A stretch of DNA of 16,903 bases from Victivallaceae bacterium (GTDB taxonomy: Bacteria; Verrucomicrobiota; Lentisphaeria; Victivallales; Victivallaceae), in the NCBI GenBank assembly GCA_016292515.1, contig JAEDIJ010000041.1, forward strand, positions 1-16,903, written 5' to 3'. Below, piece by piece: positions 1-7,523 of the stretch (position 1 is its first letter; each line of letters starts with the position of its first letter). The notes below the pieces were generated by a model, which had not been told where the DNA came from, did no database searches, and saw only the letters and a program-made list of their open reading frames with translations. Both the position numbers and the translations under genes were made by a program.

Positions 1-1371
1 AACGATACCAACGCGATGGAAAGTTCGATCTCGTTGTCGATCGAAGATCTGACGGCGGCGCCGATCCAGATCGTGGCGTGTGTGGTGGCGATCATCGTCG
101 CCTGCCGCGACTACAACAACTACACGCTGGCGATCATCCTTTTCATCGGGATGCCGCTGATTTTTCTGCCGTTACGCATCATCGGCATCAAGATCCGCAA
201 GATCTACCACAAGAGTTTCGCGAAAATCGCGGAAGTCTTTTCGCGGATGCACGAAACGTTTTCCTGTATCAAGGTGGTCAAGGCCTACCATACGGAAAAA
301 ATGGAGGAAAAGGTCTTTGAGCAGTCGAACCGGAGTTATCTCAAACAGGTTTTCCGCGGGATCAAATATCAGCAATTGCTGTCGCCGATGATGGAATTGG
401 TCTCGGTGCTGGCGGTGGTCGTTTTCATCTTTTACTCTTACAGCGACGGGATCACCGTCACGCAGTTGACGGCGTTGCTCGCTCCGGCGGCGTTGGCTTC
501 GCGTCCGATCAAGGAGTTGTCCAAAGTGATCGCCCTGATCCAGAAGTCGATGGCGGCGGCGGATCGCTATTTCGAGTTGCTCGATCACGACGCGAGCCTG
601 CCGGAAAAAGCCGATGCCGTCGAATTGAAAGATTTCCGCTCGGAAATTTGTTTCGATCACGTCAAATTCCGTTACGATACCGACACGGTGATCGACGATT
701 TGAGTTTCTCCATCGGCAAAGGGCAGGTGGTCGCCGTCGTCGGCGAAACCGGCTCCGGCAAGACGACGGTCGCCAATCTGATCGCCCGCTTCTACGATGT
801 GAGCGAGGGACGTGTGACGATCGACGGCGTCGATGTGCGCGATTACACGATCCGGTCGATCCGCGACCAGATCGGCGTCGTGACGCAGGAGGCGTTGCTC
901 TTTAACGATACCATCGCCCGAAACATCGCCTACGGCAAAATCGACGCGACGCAGGAGGAGATCGAAGCGGCGGCGAAACTTGCCAACGCGCACGACTTCA
1001 TCGTCAGCGGACATCACGCCGAGGGATATCAGACGGTCGTCGGCGAAAAGGGCTTCAAACTTTCCGGCGGCGAGAAACAGCGCATTTCGATCGCGCGGGC
1101 GATTTTGCGCAATCCGCCGATCTTGATCCTCGACGAAGCGACGAGCGCGCTCGACACCATTACGGAGCGGCTCGTCCAGGAGGCGTTGAACCGCGTGATG
1201 AGCAACCGCACGGTCTTCGCGATCGCCCACCGTTTGAGTACGATCCAGAATGCCGACAAGATCCTCGTCTTGGAGCACGGCAGGATCGTGGAGTGCGGCA
1301 CGCACGAAGAATTGCTGCAAAAAGACGGATTCTACCGCAAACTGCACGATACGCAGTTCGGTCGGGTATGA
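1..1371 (+). CDS. ABC exporter, permease-ATPase half-transporter (MsbA-like), 5' truncated
   Basis: The reading frame is open from base 1. The residues NDTNA before the first in-frame ATG (16) belong to the conserved TNDT segment of type I exporters, so ATG 16 is not the start and TM1-TM2 lie outside the window. What remains holds hydrophobic segments corresponding to TM3-TM6, then a complete nucleotide-binding domain: Walker A GETGSGKTT (742-768), a Q-loop in VTQEALLF, signature LSGGEKQR (1060-1083), Walker B ILILDEA (from 1120), and the H-loop in AIAHRLST. All catalytic positions look intact, so the protein should hydrolyse ATP as a dimer in the inner membrane. The family exports lipids (lipid A), peptides or drugs; coupling to a MurC-like gene favours an envelope substrate, but this is inference. 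The stop overlaps the next start (ATGA). Confidence 0.93.
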   Translation, partial: NDTNAMESSISLSIEDLTAAPIQIVACVVAIIVACRDYNNYTLAIILFIGMPLIFLPLRIIGIKIRKIYHKSFAKIAEVFSRMHETFSCIKVVKAYHTEKMEEKVFEQSNRSYLKQVFRGIKYQQLLSPMMELVSVLAVVVFIFYSYSDGITVTQLTALLAPAALASRPIKELSKVIALIQKSMAAADRYFELLDHDASLPEKADAVELKDFRSEICFDHVKFRYDTDTVIDDLSFSIGKGQVVAVVGETGSGKTTVANLIARFYDVSEGRVTIDGVDVRDYTIRSIRDQIGVVTQEALLFNDTIARNIAYGKIDATQEEIEAAAKLANAHDFIVSGHHAEGYQTVVGEKGFKLSGGEKQRISIARAILRNPPILILDEATSALDTITERLVQEALNRVMSNRTVFAIAHRLSTIQNADKILVLEHGRIVECGTHEELLQKDGFYRKLHDTQFGRV

Positions 1372-2612
1372 AACGCCGTTTTTTCTTTTCCGGCATCGGC
1401 GGCGCCGGAATGACGCCGCTTGCCGAGTTGCTGTTATCGCGCCGCTGTTTTGTCGCGGGTTCCGATGAGATCGCAAGTGCCAACACGGAAAAGCTGCGAA
1501 AAATGGGGGCGGATATCCACATCGGTCACGCCGCCGCCAATCTGCCGGAAAACCTCGATTTTCTCATCTACTCCTCGGCGGTTCCGGCGGAAAATCCGGA
1601 GCGGGGGGAAGCGGAAAAACGCCATATCCCCCAACTGCGGCGGGGGGAGTTCCTCGCGGAATTCGCCAAAAACTACCGGCGCGTCGCCGCCGTTTCGGGG
1701 TCGCACGGCAAAAGTTCGACGAGCGCGATGCTTGCGCATATTCTGCGCCGCGCCGACCTCCACCCCGGCGTGATGATCGGTGCCAAAGTCTACGGCGCGC
1801 CCGATGCCGAAAACGGTCTCGGCGACGATATTTTCGTCTGCGAAGCGGACGAGTCCGACGGGACGCATACTCTGCTTGAAACGGCTCTCGGCATCGTTCC
1901 CAACGTCGACGGCGATCACGCGTGGAGCGTCGGCGGCGAGGAGCAACTTCGGGAAAACTTCCGCACTTTTGCGCGCAAGTCGCAACACCTGATTTCGGGC
2001 GATTCGCCGCTATGCCGTCAACTTTTTTCCGATCATCCCGACGTACGTTTCATCCCGCCCTGCACCGGAGATTTCGCCGGGTTTCAGGGATTTCAGGCGA
2101 TCGACGCAAAACTTGCGGTCGAGGGGGCGAAATTTTTCGGAGTAAAAGAGGATCTCGCGATCCGGTATCTTGCCGATTTCGGCGGCGTCGAACGCAGGAT
2201 GCACATCGTCGCACAGCAAAACGGTGTTACCGTCGTCGAAGATTACGCTCATCACCCGGTCGAAGTCGCGGCTTCGATCGACTGGATGCGGAAAAAATTT
2301 CCCGACGCCCATCTCGAATTGATCTTTCAGCCGCACCGCTATGCGCGGCTGGAACGCTACTTCGATGATTTTGTCCGCGTTCTTTCAACGGCGGATTCCG
2401 TGATCGTGACCGACGTTTTCGCCGCGTGGAGCGAATCGGGGACGCGCGGGGGCAGGGAACTTGCGGCGAAAATTCCCTGCGCGACCTACGGCGGCGGCGA
2501 TTTTGCCGCGATCGCCGCGACGGCGAAAAAAAATCCGGCGCGGCCGCTGGTCATCGCCGTTATCGGCGCGGGGAGTGTCAATCAGACGCTCGACGGCTTG
2601 CTTTTTTCTTGA
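1368..2612 (+). CDS. murC: UDP-N-acetylmuramate--L-alanine ligase-like protein (MurC), short form
   Basis: MurC adds L-alanine to UDP-MurNAc with ATP in the cytoplasm, the first step of the peptidoglycan stem peptide. I chose ATG 1368, which overlaps the preceding stop as ATGA and begins directly with the Rossmann motif GIGGAGM (residues 9-15); an upstream in-frame ATG at 1293 would add 25 residues with no family resemblance. The 414-residue product shows the P-loop GSHGKSS (111-117), EADESD (159-164), a DH pair in DGDHAW (181-186), RR at 276-277, EDYAHHP (291-297) and FQPHRYAR. It is shorter than typical MurC (about 450-490) because the central domain lacks roughly 35 residues before position 245. 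The usual HN-x-x-N segment reads FQAID (242-246). It is probably MurC; a MurC-like ligase with another substrate is possible. Confidence 0.8.
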   Translation: MKRRFFFSGIGGAGMTPLAELLLSRRCFVAGSDEIASANTEKLRKMGADIHIGHAAANLPENLDFLIYSSAVPAENPERGEAEKRHIPQLRRGEFLAEFAKNYRRVAAVSGSHGKSSTSAMLAHILRRADLHPGVMIGAKVYGAPDAENGLGDDIFVCEADESDGTHTLLETALGIVPNVDGDHAWSVGGEEQLRENFRTFARKSQHLISGDSPLCRQLFSDHPDVRFIPPCTGDFAGFQGFQAIDAKLAVEGAKFFGVKEDLAIRYLADFGGVERRMHIVAQQNGVTVVEDYAHHPVEVAASIDWMRKKFPDAHLELIFQPHRYARLERYFDDFVRVLSTADSVIVTDVFAAWSESGTRGGRELAAKIPCATYGGGDFAAIAATAKKNPARPLVIAVIGAGSVNQTLDGLLFS

Positions 2613-2637
2613 AAAAGGGAAGTTTTGAGAGTATATT
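2609..2637 (+). promoter_or_regulatory. Sigma-70-type promoter for the serC operon
   Basis: The -35 box TTGAAA (2609-2614) overlaps the murC stop codon. A 17-bp spacer separates it from the -10 box TATATT (2632-2637). Each box matches consensus at 5 of 6 positions. A start about 7 nt downstream would give a leader of roughly 45 nt. This suggests serC is transcribed independently of murC, although read-through is not excluded because I see no terminator in the 79-bp gap. Confidence 0.65.
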
Positions 2638-2691
2638 ATATAAAAATATCTTTTTAACACAACCAAACCTGATAACCAAGGGGTAAAAAAG

Positions 2692-3774
2692 ATGAAAATC
2701 TACAATTTCGCAGCGGGGCCGGCGATGTTGCCGGCGGAAGTGATGGCAAAAGCGCAGGCTGAATTCACCAATTTTCAGGGCAGCGGCAGCGGCGTGATGG
2801 AGCTTTCCCACCGCGGCAAATTCTTTCAGCCGGTGATCGATCACGCGACGCAGAACGTGCGCGATCTTTTGAATCTCAGCGATGAATACTCGGTGCTTTT
2901 CATCCAGGGCGGCGCGAGCATGCAGTTCGCGATGATCCCGATGAACTTCCTCAACGGCGCGACCGCGGATTTCGTCGATACCGGCGTTTGGAGCAACAAG
3001 GCGGCAAAGGAAGCCGCGATGTTCGGCAGTGCCAACATCGTCGCGTCGAGCCGCGAGAGCAAATATGATCACATTCCCGCACAGAGCCAGTGGAAACTCA
3101 CTCCCGGCGCGAGCTATATGCACATCACCAGCAACAACACCGTTGCCGGTACGCAGTACCAGACGCTTCCCGAAGCGCCCGCCGGCGTGCCGCTCATCGC
3201 CGATATGTCCAGCGACATCATGTCGCGTAAATTCGACGCGTCGAAGTTCTCGATGATCTACGCCGGCGCGCAGAAAAACCTCGGCCCCAGCGGCGTCGCG
3301 CTCGTCGTGCTCAAAACGAAACTCGCCGAACGCACCGACAACAGCAAAGTGCCGACGATGCTCCGTTACAGCACCTATATCGAAAACGGTTCGATGTTCA
3401 ACACTCCGCCGACTTTTGCGATCTACATCCTCGGTCTCGTCACCGACTGGCTCAAAGCGCAGGGCGGCATCGCCGCGATCGAGGAGATCAACAACGCCAA
3501 GGCGGCGAAACTTTACAACTTCCTCGAAGAAAGCAGTTTCTTCCGCTCGACCGTCGCCAAGGCGGACCGTTCGCGGATGAACGTCGTTTTCCGTACGCCC
3601 AGCGACGAACTGGATGCCAAATTCGTCGCCGAAGCGCGTGAAAACGGTCTGACCGACCTCAAAGGCCACCGCCTCGTCGGTGGCTGCCGCGCGAGCATCT
3701 ACAACGCGATGCCGATGGAAGGCGTCGAGGCGTTGATCGACTTCATGAAAAAATTTGAAGTCGCCAACAAGTAA
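2692..3774 (+). CDS. serC: Phosphoserine aminotransferase
   Basis: SerC is a PLP enzyme that converts 3-phosphohydroxypyruvate and glutamate to phosphoserine, and acts similarly in pyridoxal phosphate synthesis. The 360-residue length is the family norm. Visible landmarks are YNFAAGPAMLP at the N-terminus, SHRGKFF, GGASMQF, DTGVWSNKA, TSNNTVAGTQ, ADMSSDIMSR and AGAQKNLGPSG, where Lys195 should form the Schiff base with PLP. The C-terminal SIYNAMPMEGV segment is also typical. The start is supported by AAGGGG (2678-2683), 8 nt before the ATG. It is the first gene after the promoter at 2609-2637 and lies 17 nt ahead of the M42 peptidase gene. No serA or serB is next to it in the window. Confidence 0.96.
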   Translation: MKIYNFAAGPAMLPAEVMAKAQAEFTNFQGSGSGVMELSHRGKFFQPVIDHATQNVRDLLNLSDEYSVLFIQGGASMQFAMIPMNFLNGATADFVDTGVWSNKAAKEAAMFGSANIVASSRESKYDHIPAQSQWKLTPGASYMHITSNNTVAGTQYQTLPEAPAGVPLIADMSSDIMSRKFDASKFSMIYAGAQKNLGPSGVALVVLKTKLAERTDNSKVPTMLRYSTYIENGSMFNTPPTFAIYILGLVTDWLKAQGGIAAIEEINNAKAAKLYNFLEESSFFRSTVAKADRSRMNVVFRTPSDELDAKFVAEARENGLTDLKGHRLVGGCRASIYNAMPMEGVEALIDFMKKFEVANK

Positions 3775-3791
3775 TAAAAGGAATTTCGACG

Positions 3792-4859
3792 ATGCTCGGC
3801 AAAGCAAGCCTCAAATTTCTGGCGGATTTCATGAATTGCGCCAGCCCCTCCGGTTACGAGACGGAAGCGGCGAAATGTTTCGGCGATTATCTCAAAAAGG
3901 ATTGCCTCGTTTCGACCGACGTGATGGGGAACACCGTCGCCGCGCTCAATACGGGAGCGAAAACGCGGGTGATGCTTGCCGGGCATTACGACGAGATCGG
4001 ATTTCAGATCGTCTATATTTCCGAGGACGGTCTGCTTTATTTCCGCCCCAACGGCGGTATTGACAAACTGAATGTCCCCTCGACCGAGGTGGAGATCCTC
4101 ACTTCCAACGGCAGAGTGCGCGGCGTCATTGGCAAAAAACCGATCCACTTGCTCAAAGGCGGCGAGCGCGACCGGGCGATCGAGCTGGAAGATATGTGGA
4201 TCGACATCGGCGCCGAGTCGAAAAAGGAAGCGGAAAAACTCGTTTCCGTCGGCGACCCCGTCGCCGTCAAGGCGAATTTCCAGTTTCTGGGAAAACACCG
4301 CTTTTCCTCCAAGGGGACGGACGATAAAGTGGGCGCATTCATCATCGCCGAGGTGATGAAACGTCTTGCCAAACGTAAATTGAAAGTCGCCGTCTACGGC
4401 GTCGGCACGGTTCAGGAGGAAGTCGGCTTGCGCGGTTCGGCGACGAGCAGTTTCGCGATCGATCCGCAGGTGGCGTTTGTCCTCGACGTCGGTTTCGCGA
4501 CCGATCTGCCGGATATTCCCAAAAAACAACTGGGCGATATCACGCTCGGCAAAGGGCCGGAACTTACGAGAAGTTGCGACAACAACGTCGTGCTCGGCAA
4601 AATTCTGCGCGCCGTCGCCAAAAAGAACGGCTTCTCCTATCAGGAGGGAGCGGCACACCGCGCTTCCGGCGGCACCGACGCGGCGCGTATCCAGTTGACG
4701 CGCAGCGGCGTCGCGACCGCTCTTTTGAGCATTCCCAACCGCTATATGCACTCTCCCGTCGAAATTTGCGACTTGCGCGACGTGGAAGCGGCGATCGATA
4801 TTTTGACCGAAACGATCGCCAGTCTCAAAGGCGACGAATTCTATATCCCGGTGCTCTAA
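3792..4859 (+). CDS. M42 family metallo-aminopeptidase (FrvX/PepA-like)
   Basis: M42 enzymes are cytoplasmic, tetrahedral dodecameric di-metal aminopeptidases that finish off short peptides. The 355-residue protein has the full ligand and catalytic set in order: AGHYDEIG (His65, Asp67), GTDDKVG (Asp177/178), TVQEEVG with catalytic Glu209 and ligand Glu210, LDVG (Asp232), GGTDAARI (294-300) and YMHSPVE (His320). The spacing matches the characterised family closely. The domain inserted between the first ligands and GTDDKVG is the usual PDZ-like dimerisation domain. AGGA (3779-3782) stands 9 nt before the start. The gene lies 17 nt after serC and ends directly against the next small gene (TAAATG). 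Members were once annotated as endoglucanases; the peptidase residues make that reading unlikely. Confidence 0.92.
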   Translation: MLGKASLKFLADFMNCASPSGYETEAAKCFGDYLKKDCLVSTDVMGNTVAALNTGAKTRVMLAGHYDEIGFQIVYISEDGLLYFRPNGGIDKLNVPSTEVEILTSNGRVRGVIGKKPIHLLKGGERDRAIELEDMWIDIGAESKKEAEKLVSVGDPVAVKANFQFLGKHRFSSKGTDDKVGAFIIAEVMKRLAKRKLKVAVYGVGTVQEEVGLRGSATSSFAIDPQVAFVLDVGFATDLPDIPKKQLGDITLGKGPELTRSCDNNVVLGKILRAVAKKNGFSYQEGAAHRASGGTDAARIQLTRSGVATALLSIPNRYMHSPVEICDLRDVEAAIDILTETIASLKGDEFYIPVL

Positions 4860-5054
4860 ATGGCGGCACGGCGCAGCGCAAAACCGCTTGTCCGACGCTA
4901 CGTCCATACCGGAGGATTCAATCAGCTTGCGGGCAAATCGCTTGCCCCCGGGAGTATGCGCGCCGAACTTTTTTACTGGAAATGGCGGCTTTTTTTCGGC
5001 ATCACGGCTTTATTGATCGTCGGAACCGGGCTGATTTCGCTTTGCTGGTATTGA
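4860..5054 (+). CDS. Small single-pass membrane protein, unknown function
   Basis: I do not recognise this 64-residue protein. Its ATG follows the M42 stop with no gap (TAAATG) and has no clear Shine-Dalgarno sequence, so translation would depend on coupling to the upstream gene. The N-terminal 40 residues are basic (many Arg and Lys). Residues about 44-63 are hydrophobic (FFGITALLIVGTGLISL), giving one C-terminal membrane helix with the basic part probably cytoplasmic. The protein ends at the helix in WY. It lies 3 nt before another small gene in the same operon. That it is a real gene is supported by tight packing and a coherent membrane-protein pattern rather than by family recognition. 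Confidence 0.55.
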   Translation: MAARRSAKPLVRRYVHTGGFNQLAGKSLAPGSMRAELFYWKWRLFFGITALLIVGTGLISLCWY

Positions 5055-5057
5055 GTT

Positions 5058-5255
5058 ATGGCGGAAACGGAAAACTGGTCGGCTCTTTCCCCCGAAGAAA
5101 AGAAGCGGGAACTCTTTGCCAAACAGAAAGCGTTGCTCGACACCTTTCTCGCGACCGGCGCGATCACGCAATCTCAATACGATTTCAGCCTTAACGGTCT
5201 TAAAACAAAAATGAAAATATCCGATGCCGGATCAACCGGTTCTCCGGTAAACTGA
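5058..5255 (+). CDS. Small soluble protein with SHOCT-like helical segment, unknown function
   Basis: This 65-residue hydrophilic protein starts 3 nt after the small membrane protein gene and ends 15 nt before the acyltransferase gene. Residues about 10-50 (LSPEEKKRELFAKQKALLD, then TGAITQSQYDF) form two predicted helices joined by a turn. They resemble the SHOCT pattern, in which a short helix is followed by a Gly-x-Ile-Thr turn and a second helix. SHOCT segments occur at protein ends and are thought to mediate oligomerisation; here the motif makes up most of the protein. The resemblance is by eye only. No strong ribosome-binding site is seen. It may act with its membrane-bound neighbour, which is inference from position. 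Confidence 0.6.
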   Translation: MAETENWSALSPEEKKRELFAKQKALLDTFLATGAITQSQYDFSLNGLKTKMKISDAGSTGSPVN

Positions 5256-5270
5256 CGAGGAAAACTTGCT

Positions 5271-6518
5271 ATGGATTTTCCGGAGTTTTGCCGTCTGTGG
5301 CAGTTGAATGACTCTGATCGCGCGCAACTGGCAGAAGTGTGGCGGGATTACGCCGCACCGGATTCCGCATCGGTCCCGGAATTTCTGGAAGAAAAATTTT
5401 TCGCCGAAGTTTATCCGCTTTGCCAGGCGAAAATGCCGCTTGATGAAATTTTGCCGCGCGTCAGGGAAGTTTCGCGTCTCGCGCACAACGCCGAAGCCCT
5501 TGCCGTACTTGCCAAAATCATTTTCGACGGCGCGTTTTTACGCGATCCGATGTTCAAATTGACTTCTTTGCGGGAGGATATGCCGCTTCTCGGCAAAGAA
5601 CTTTCCGGCGTTTTTTCGTTGATGATCTCGCTCGGAAGTTATCCCCTCATCGCCCGGAAGCACCGCGATCTCGGCATCCCTGAAAACTGCACGCGCGACT
5701 TGATGTCGTGGTTCGGCGGCAATATGGAAATCTACCGCATCGGGCACAACGGCATCCCCGGCCGCGAATTCGGTTTCAGCTGGGTGCGGCTTTACGTCAA
5801 AGGCGAACTTTTCCGCATCGGCAGATTGGAGTATTGGATGCAGGAGTATCAGCCTTGGCTCCCCTTGATTTTTCGCGACGCTCACGGCAACACCGCCGCG
5901 CTCTGCCGCGACAACTGGATGATCGGCAGACACGGTCAGTGCGTCGCCGATGCCGCCCGCGCCGTTTTTACCACGCATCTTGCCGAAACGGAAACGACGG
6001 TTTCCGGCACGTTGTGCAGTGCCGACGGCACGATCGATCTCGCGCATCCCGTGACGCTCGACAAATCGCAATGGCACCCCGTTGCCGCACCGTGGTCGCT
6101 TTGCCCCTCTCTCCATATCCCGGGGGGCAGGCGTATGCCCTTTGAGGAGATCAAAGCGTCTATGATCGCGGCTAAAAAGTTTTTCGCCGACTATTTTCAT
6201 CAAGAAGTGCCGCTTTTTTGCTGTAATTCGTGGATCTTGAATCCGGCGTGGGAAGCAATTCTGCCGGATTCCAACATCAGTTGTTTCCGCTGCGAGGGGT
6301 ACGCTTTTCCCGCTCCGCCCGCCGCGCCCCGCGCCGGAATGGGATTTGTTTTCGGTCGAGCCGACGTTCCGCCGGAAACGCTCCCCGCCGTCAATTCGAT
6401 GCAACGCGCAATGCAGGAAGCGTCGAAGCAGGATAAACTGGATGCCGGTGCCGTCTTTTTTCTCACCGCCGATCTCGAAAAACTGGGATCGATGCACTAC
6501 CGCAATTTGATGCGATAA
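5271..6518 (+). CDS. Two-domain GNAT-like acyltransferase (NAT_N / GNAT_C type)
   Basis: This 415-residue cytoplasmic protein matches, by eye, the pairing of an N-terminal acyltransferase-like domain (NAT_N) with a GNAT-like C-terminal domain formerly called DUF5596. Helical residues about 1-120 are followed by an alpha/beta part. It contains FRIGRLEYWMQEY (181-193), the region LHIPGGRRMPFEEI (281-294), and CCNSWILNPAWEAILPDSN (317-335), patterns I associate with GNAT_C proteins. Members are predicted acyl-CoA-dependent transferases with no well-known substrate. The start is well supported: GAGGAAAA (5257-5264) precedes the ATG at good spacing. It is the last gene of the serC operon and is followed by a hairpin terminator. 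Cysteines are frequent between 280 and 345, without a recognisable metal motif. Confidence 0.75.
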   Translation: MDFPEFCRLWQLNDSDRAQLAEVWRDYAAPDSASVPEFLEEKFFAEVYPLCQAKMPLDEILPRVREVSRLAHNAEALAVLAKIIFDGAFLRDPMFKLTSLREDMPLLGKELSGVFSLMISLGSYPLIARKHRDLGIPENCTRDLMSWFGGNMEIYRIGHNGIPGREFGFSWVRLYVKGELFRIGRLEYWMQEYQPWLPLIFRDAHGNTAALCRDNWMIGRHGQCVADAARAVFTTHLAETETTVSGTLCSADGTIDLAHPVTLDKSQWHPVAAPWSLCPSLHIPGGRRMPFEEIKASMIAAKKFFADYFHQEVPLFCCNSWILNPAWEAILPDSNISCFRCEGYAFPAPPAAPRAGMGFVFGRADVPPETLPAVNSMQRAMQEASKQDKLDAGAVFFLTADLEKLGSMHYRNLMR

Positions 6519-6554
6519 AAAAAGAGGGAGCGGATATTCCGTCCCCCGTTTTTT
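6517..6554. terminator. Bidirectional terminator between convergent genes
   Basis: GGGAGCGGA (6526-6534) and TCCGTCCCC (6538-6546) form an imperfect stem with two internal mismatches and a 3-nt loop. A run of six T follows (6549-6554). An A-run (6517-6523) sits on the other side and would serve as the T-run for minus-strand transcripts. It lies in the 68-bp gap between the acyltransferase and SPFH stops, where both operons must end. Confidence 0.65.
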
Positions 6555-6586
6555 CCCTCAAAAGTGCTTTCGGGCGGGATCGATCG

Positions 6587-7504
6587 TTATTTTTCTTCCG
6601 CTTGCCGGATGGCGGCGGTGGCGATTTTGACGACGGAGGCGACATCGGCGGCGTTGGCGGGCAGGATCATCGTGTTGCTCGCCTTGGCAAGTTTTCCGAA
6701 TTCTCCGATGTATTGCTCCGCCAGACGCAGACTCATCGCGTCGTTGCCGCCTTTTTCCGAAATCGCCGCCGCGATGGTACGGATCCCGGAAGCAGTCGCC
6801 TCGGCGACCAGCCGGATCTCGGCGGCGCGGCCTTCGGCTTCATTCACGCGGCGGGCGCGTTCGCCCTCGCTCTGCGCGATCGCCGCTTGCTTTTCACCCT
6901 CGGCGCGATTGATGCGCGACTGCCGTTCGCCCTCGGATTCCGCGATGGCGGCGCGCTTTTCGCGCTCGGCGCGCATTTGTTTTTCCATCGCGTCGAGAAC
7001 GCTGGCGGGCGGAGTGATGGTTTTGATCTCGTAGCGGGTGATCTTGACGCCCCAGGGGTCGCTCGCTTCGTCCACTTCGCGGCAGATCGCCGCATTGATC
7101 GCGGAACGCTCCTCAAAAGTGCGGTCGAGTTCCAGTTTGCCGACCTCGGAACGCAACGTCGTCTGCGCCAATTGCGCGCAGGCAAAAAGATAATCTTCAA
7201 TGCCGTAGGAGGCTTTGACCGGATCGGTCACTTTGAGATACAAGATCCCGTCGATCTCGACAATGATGTTGTCGCGGGTCACGCACTGCTGCGGCGGCAC
7301 GTCGAGCGCGACTTCTTTGAGATTGCGCTTGTAGCGCACGGCGTCGATGAAAGGCACCAGCATATGAAATCCCGCCGACAGCGTACAGTTGTAGCGTCCG
7401 AGACGCTCGACGATATACGCCTGTTTTTGCGGCACGATGTAGATGACGGAGGCAAATAAAGCGATGACGATCGCGAGGATGACGATGCTGATGATGATTC
7501 CCAT
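6587..7504 (-). CDS. qmcA: SPFH/band-7 membrane protein, QmcA/stomatin-like
   Basis: This is a 305-residue membrane-anchored scaffold of the stomatin/prohibitin superfamily, which forms large oligomers in membrane microdomains. A hydrophobic N-terminal helix (residues 4-24) is followed by VPQKQAYIVERLGRY, the usual start of the SPFH domain. It continues through DPWGVKITRYEI (149-160) and ITPPASVLDAM. A charged coiled coil follows (about 175-235), containing two 22-residue repeats (185-206 and 207-228) built on AxAxSEGERxxRxxxAEG. The overall architecture matches E. coli QmcA closely. AAGGAG (minus strand, 7515-7520) precedes the ATG by 10 nt. It is 19 nt downstream of an NfeD-like gene; the SPFH-NfeD pairing is a well-known conserved operon and supports a shared role in membrane quality control. 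Confidence 0.93.
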   Translation of the reverse strand: MGIIISIVILAIVIALFASVIYIVPQKQAYIVERLGRYNCTLSAGFHMLVPFIDAVRYKRNLKEVALDVPPQQCVTRDNIIVEIDGILYLKVTDPVKASYGIEDYLFACAQLAQTTLRSEVGKLELDRTFEERSAINAAICREVDEASDPWGVKITRYEIKTITPPASVLDAMEKQMRAEREKRAAIAESEGERQSRINRAEGEKQAAIAQSEGERARRVNEAEGRAAEIRLVAEATASGIRTIAAAISEKGGNDAMSLRLAEQYIGEFGKLAKASNTMILPANAADVASVVKIATAAIRQAEEK

Positions 7505-7523
7505 GATAATTTTTCTCCTTGTG

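Noticed and set aside
1293..1367. Upstream start for the MurC-like protein
   Set aside because: The extra 25 residues are read from the ABC ATPase coding sequence and precede the normal MurC N-terminus. The ATGA overlap at 1368 is the natural coupled start.
172..1476. Long minus-strand frames opposite the ABC, serC, M42, acyltransferase and other genes (for example 172-1476, 2578-3807, 3699-4907, 5538-6497)
   Set aside because: Each mirrors a well-supported gene on the plus strand and has the Arg/Asp/His-rich composition of antisense translation in GC-rich DNA.
6602..7459. A 285-codon plus-strand frame opposite the SPFH gene
   Set aside because: The minus-strand product matches the SPFH/QmcA family throughout and has a promoter and ribosome-binding site; the plus frame has neither.
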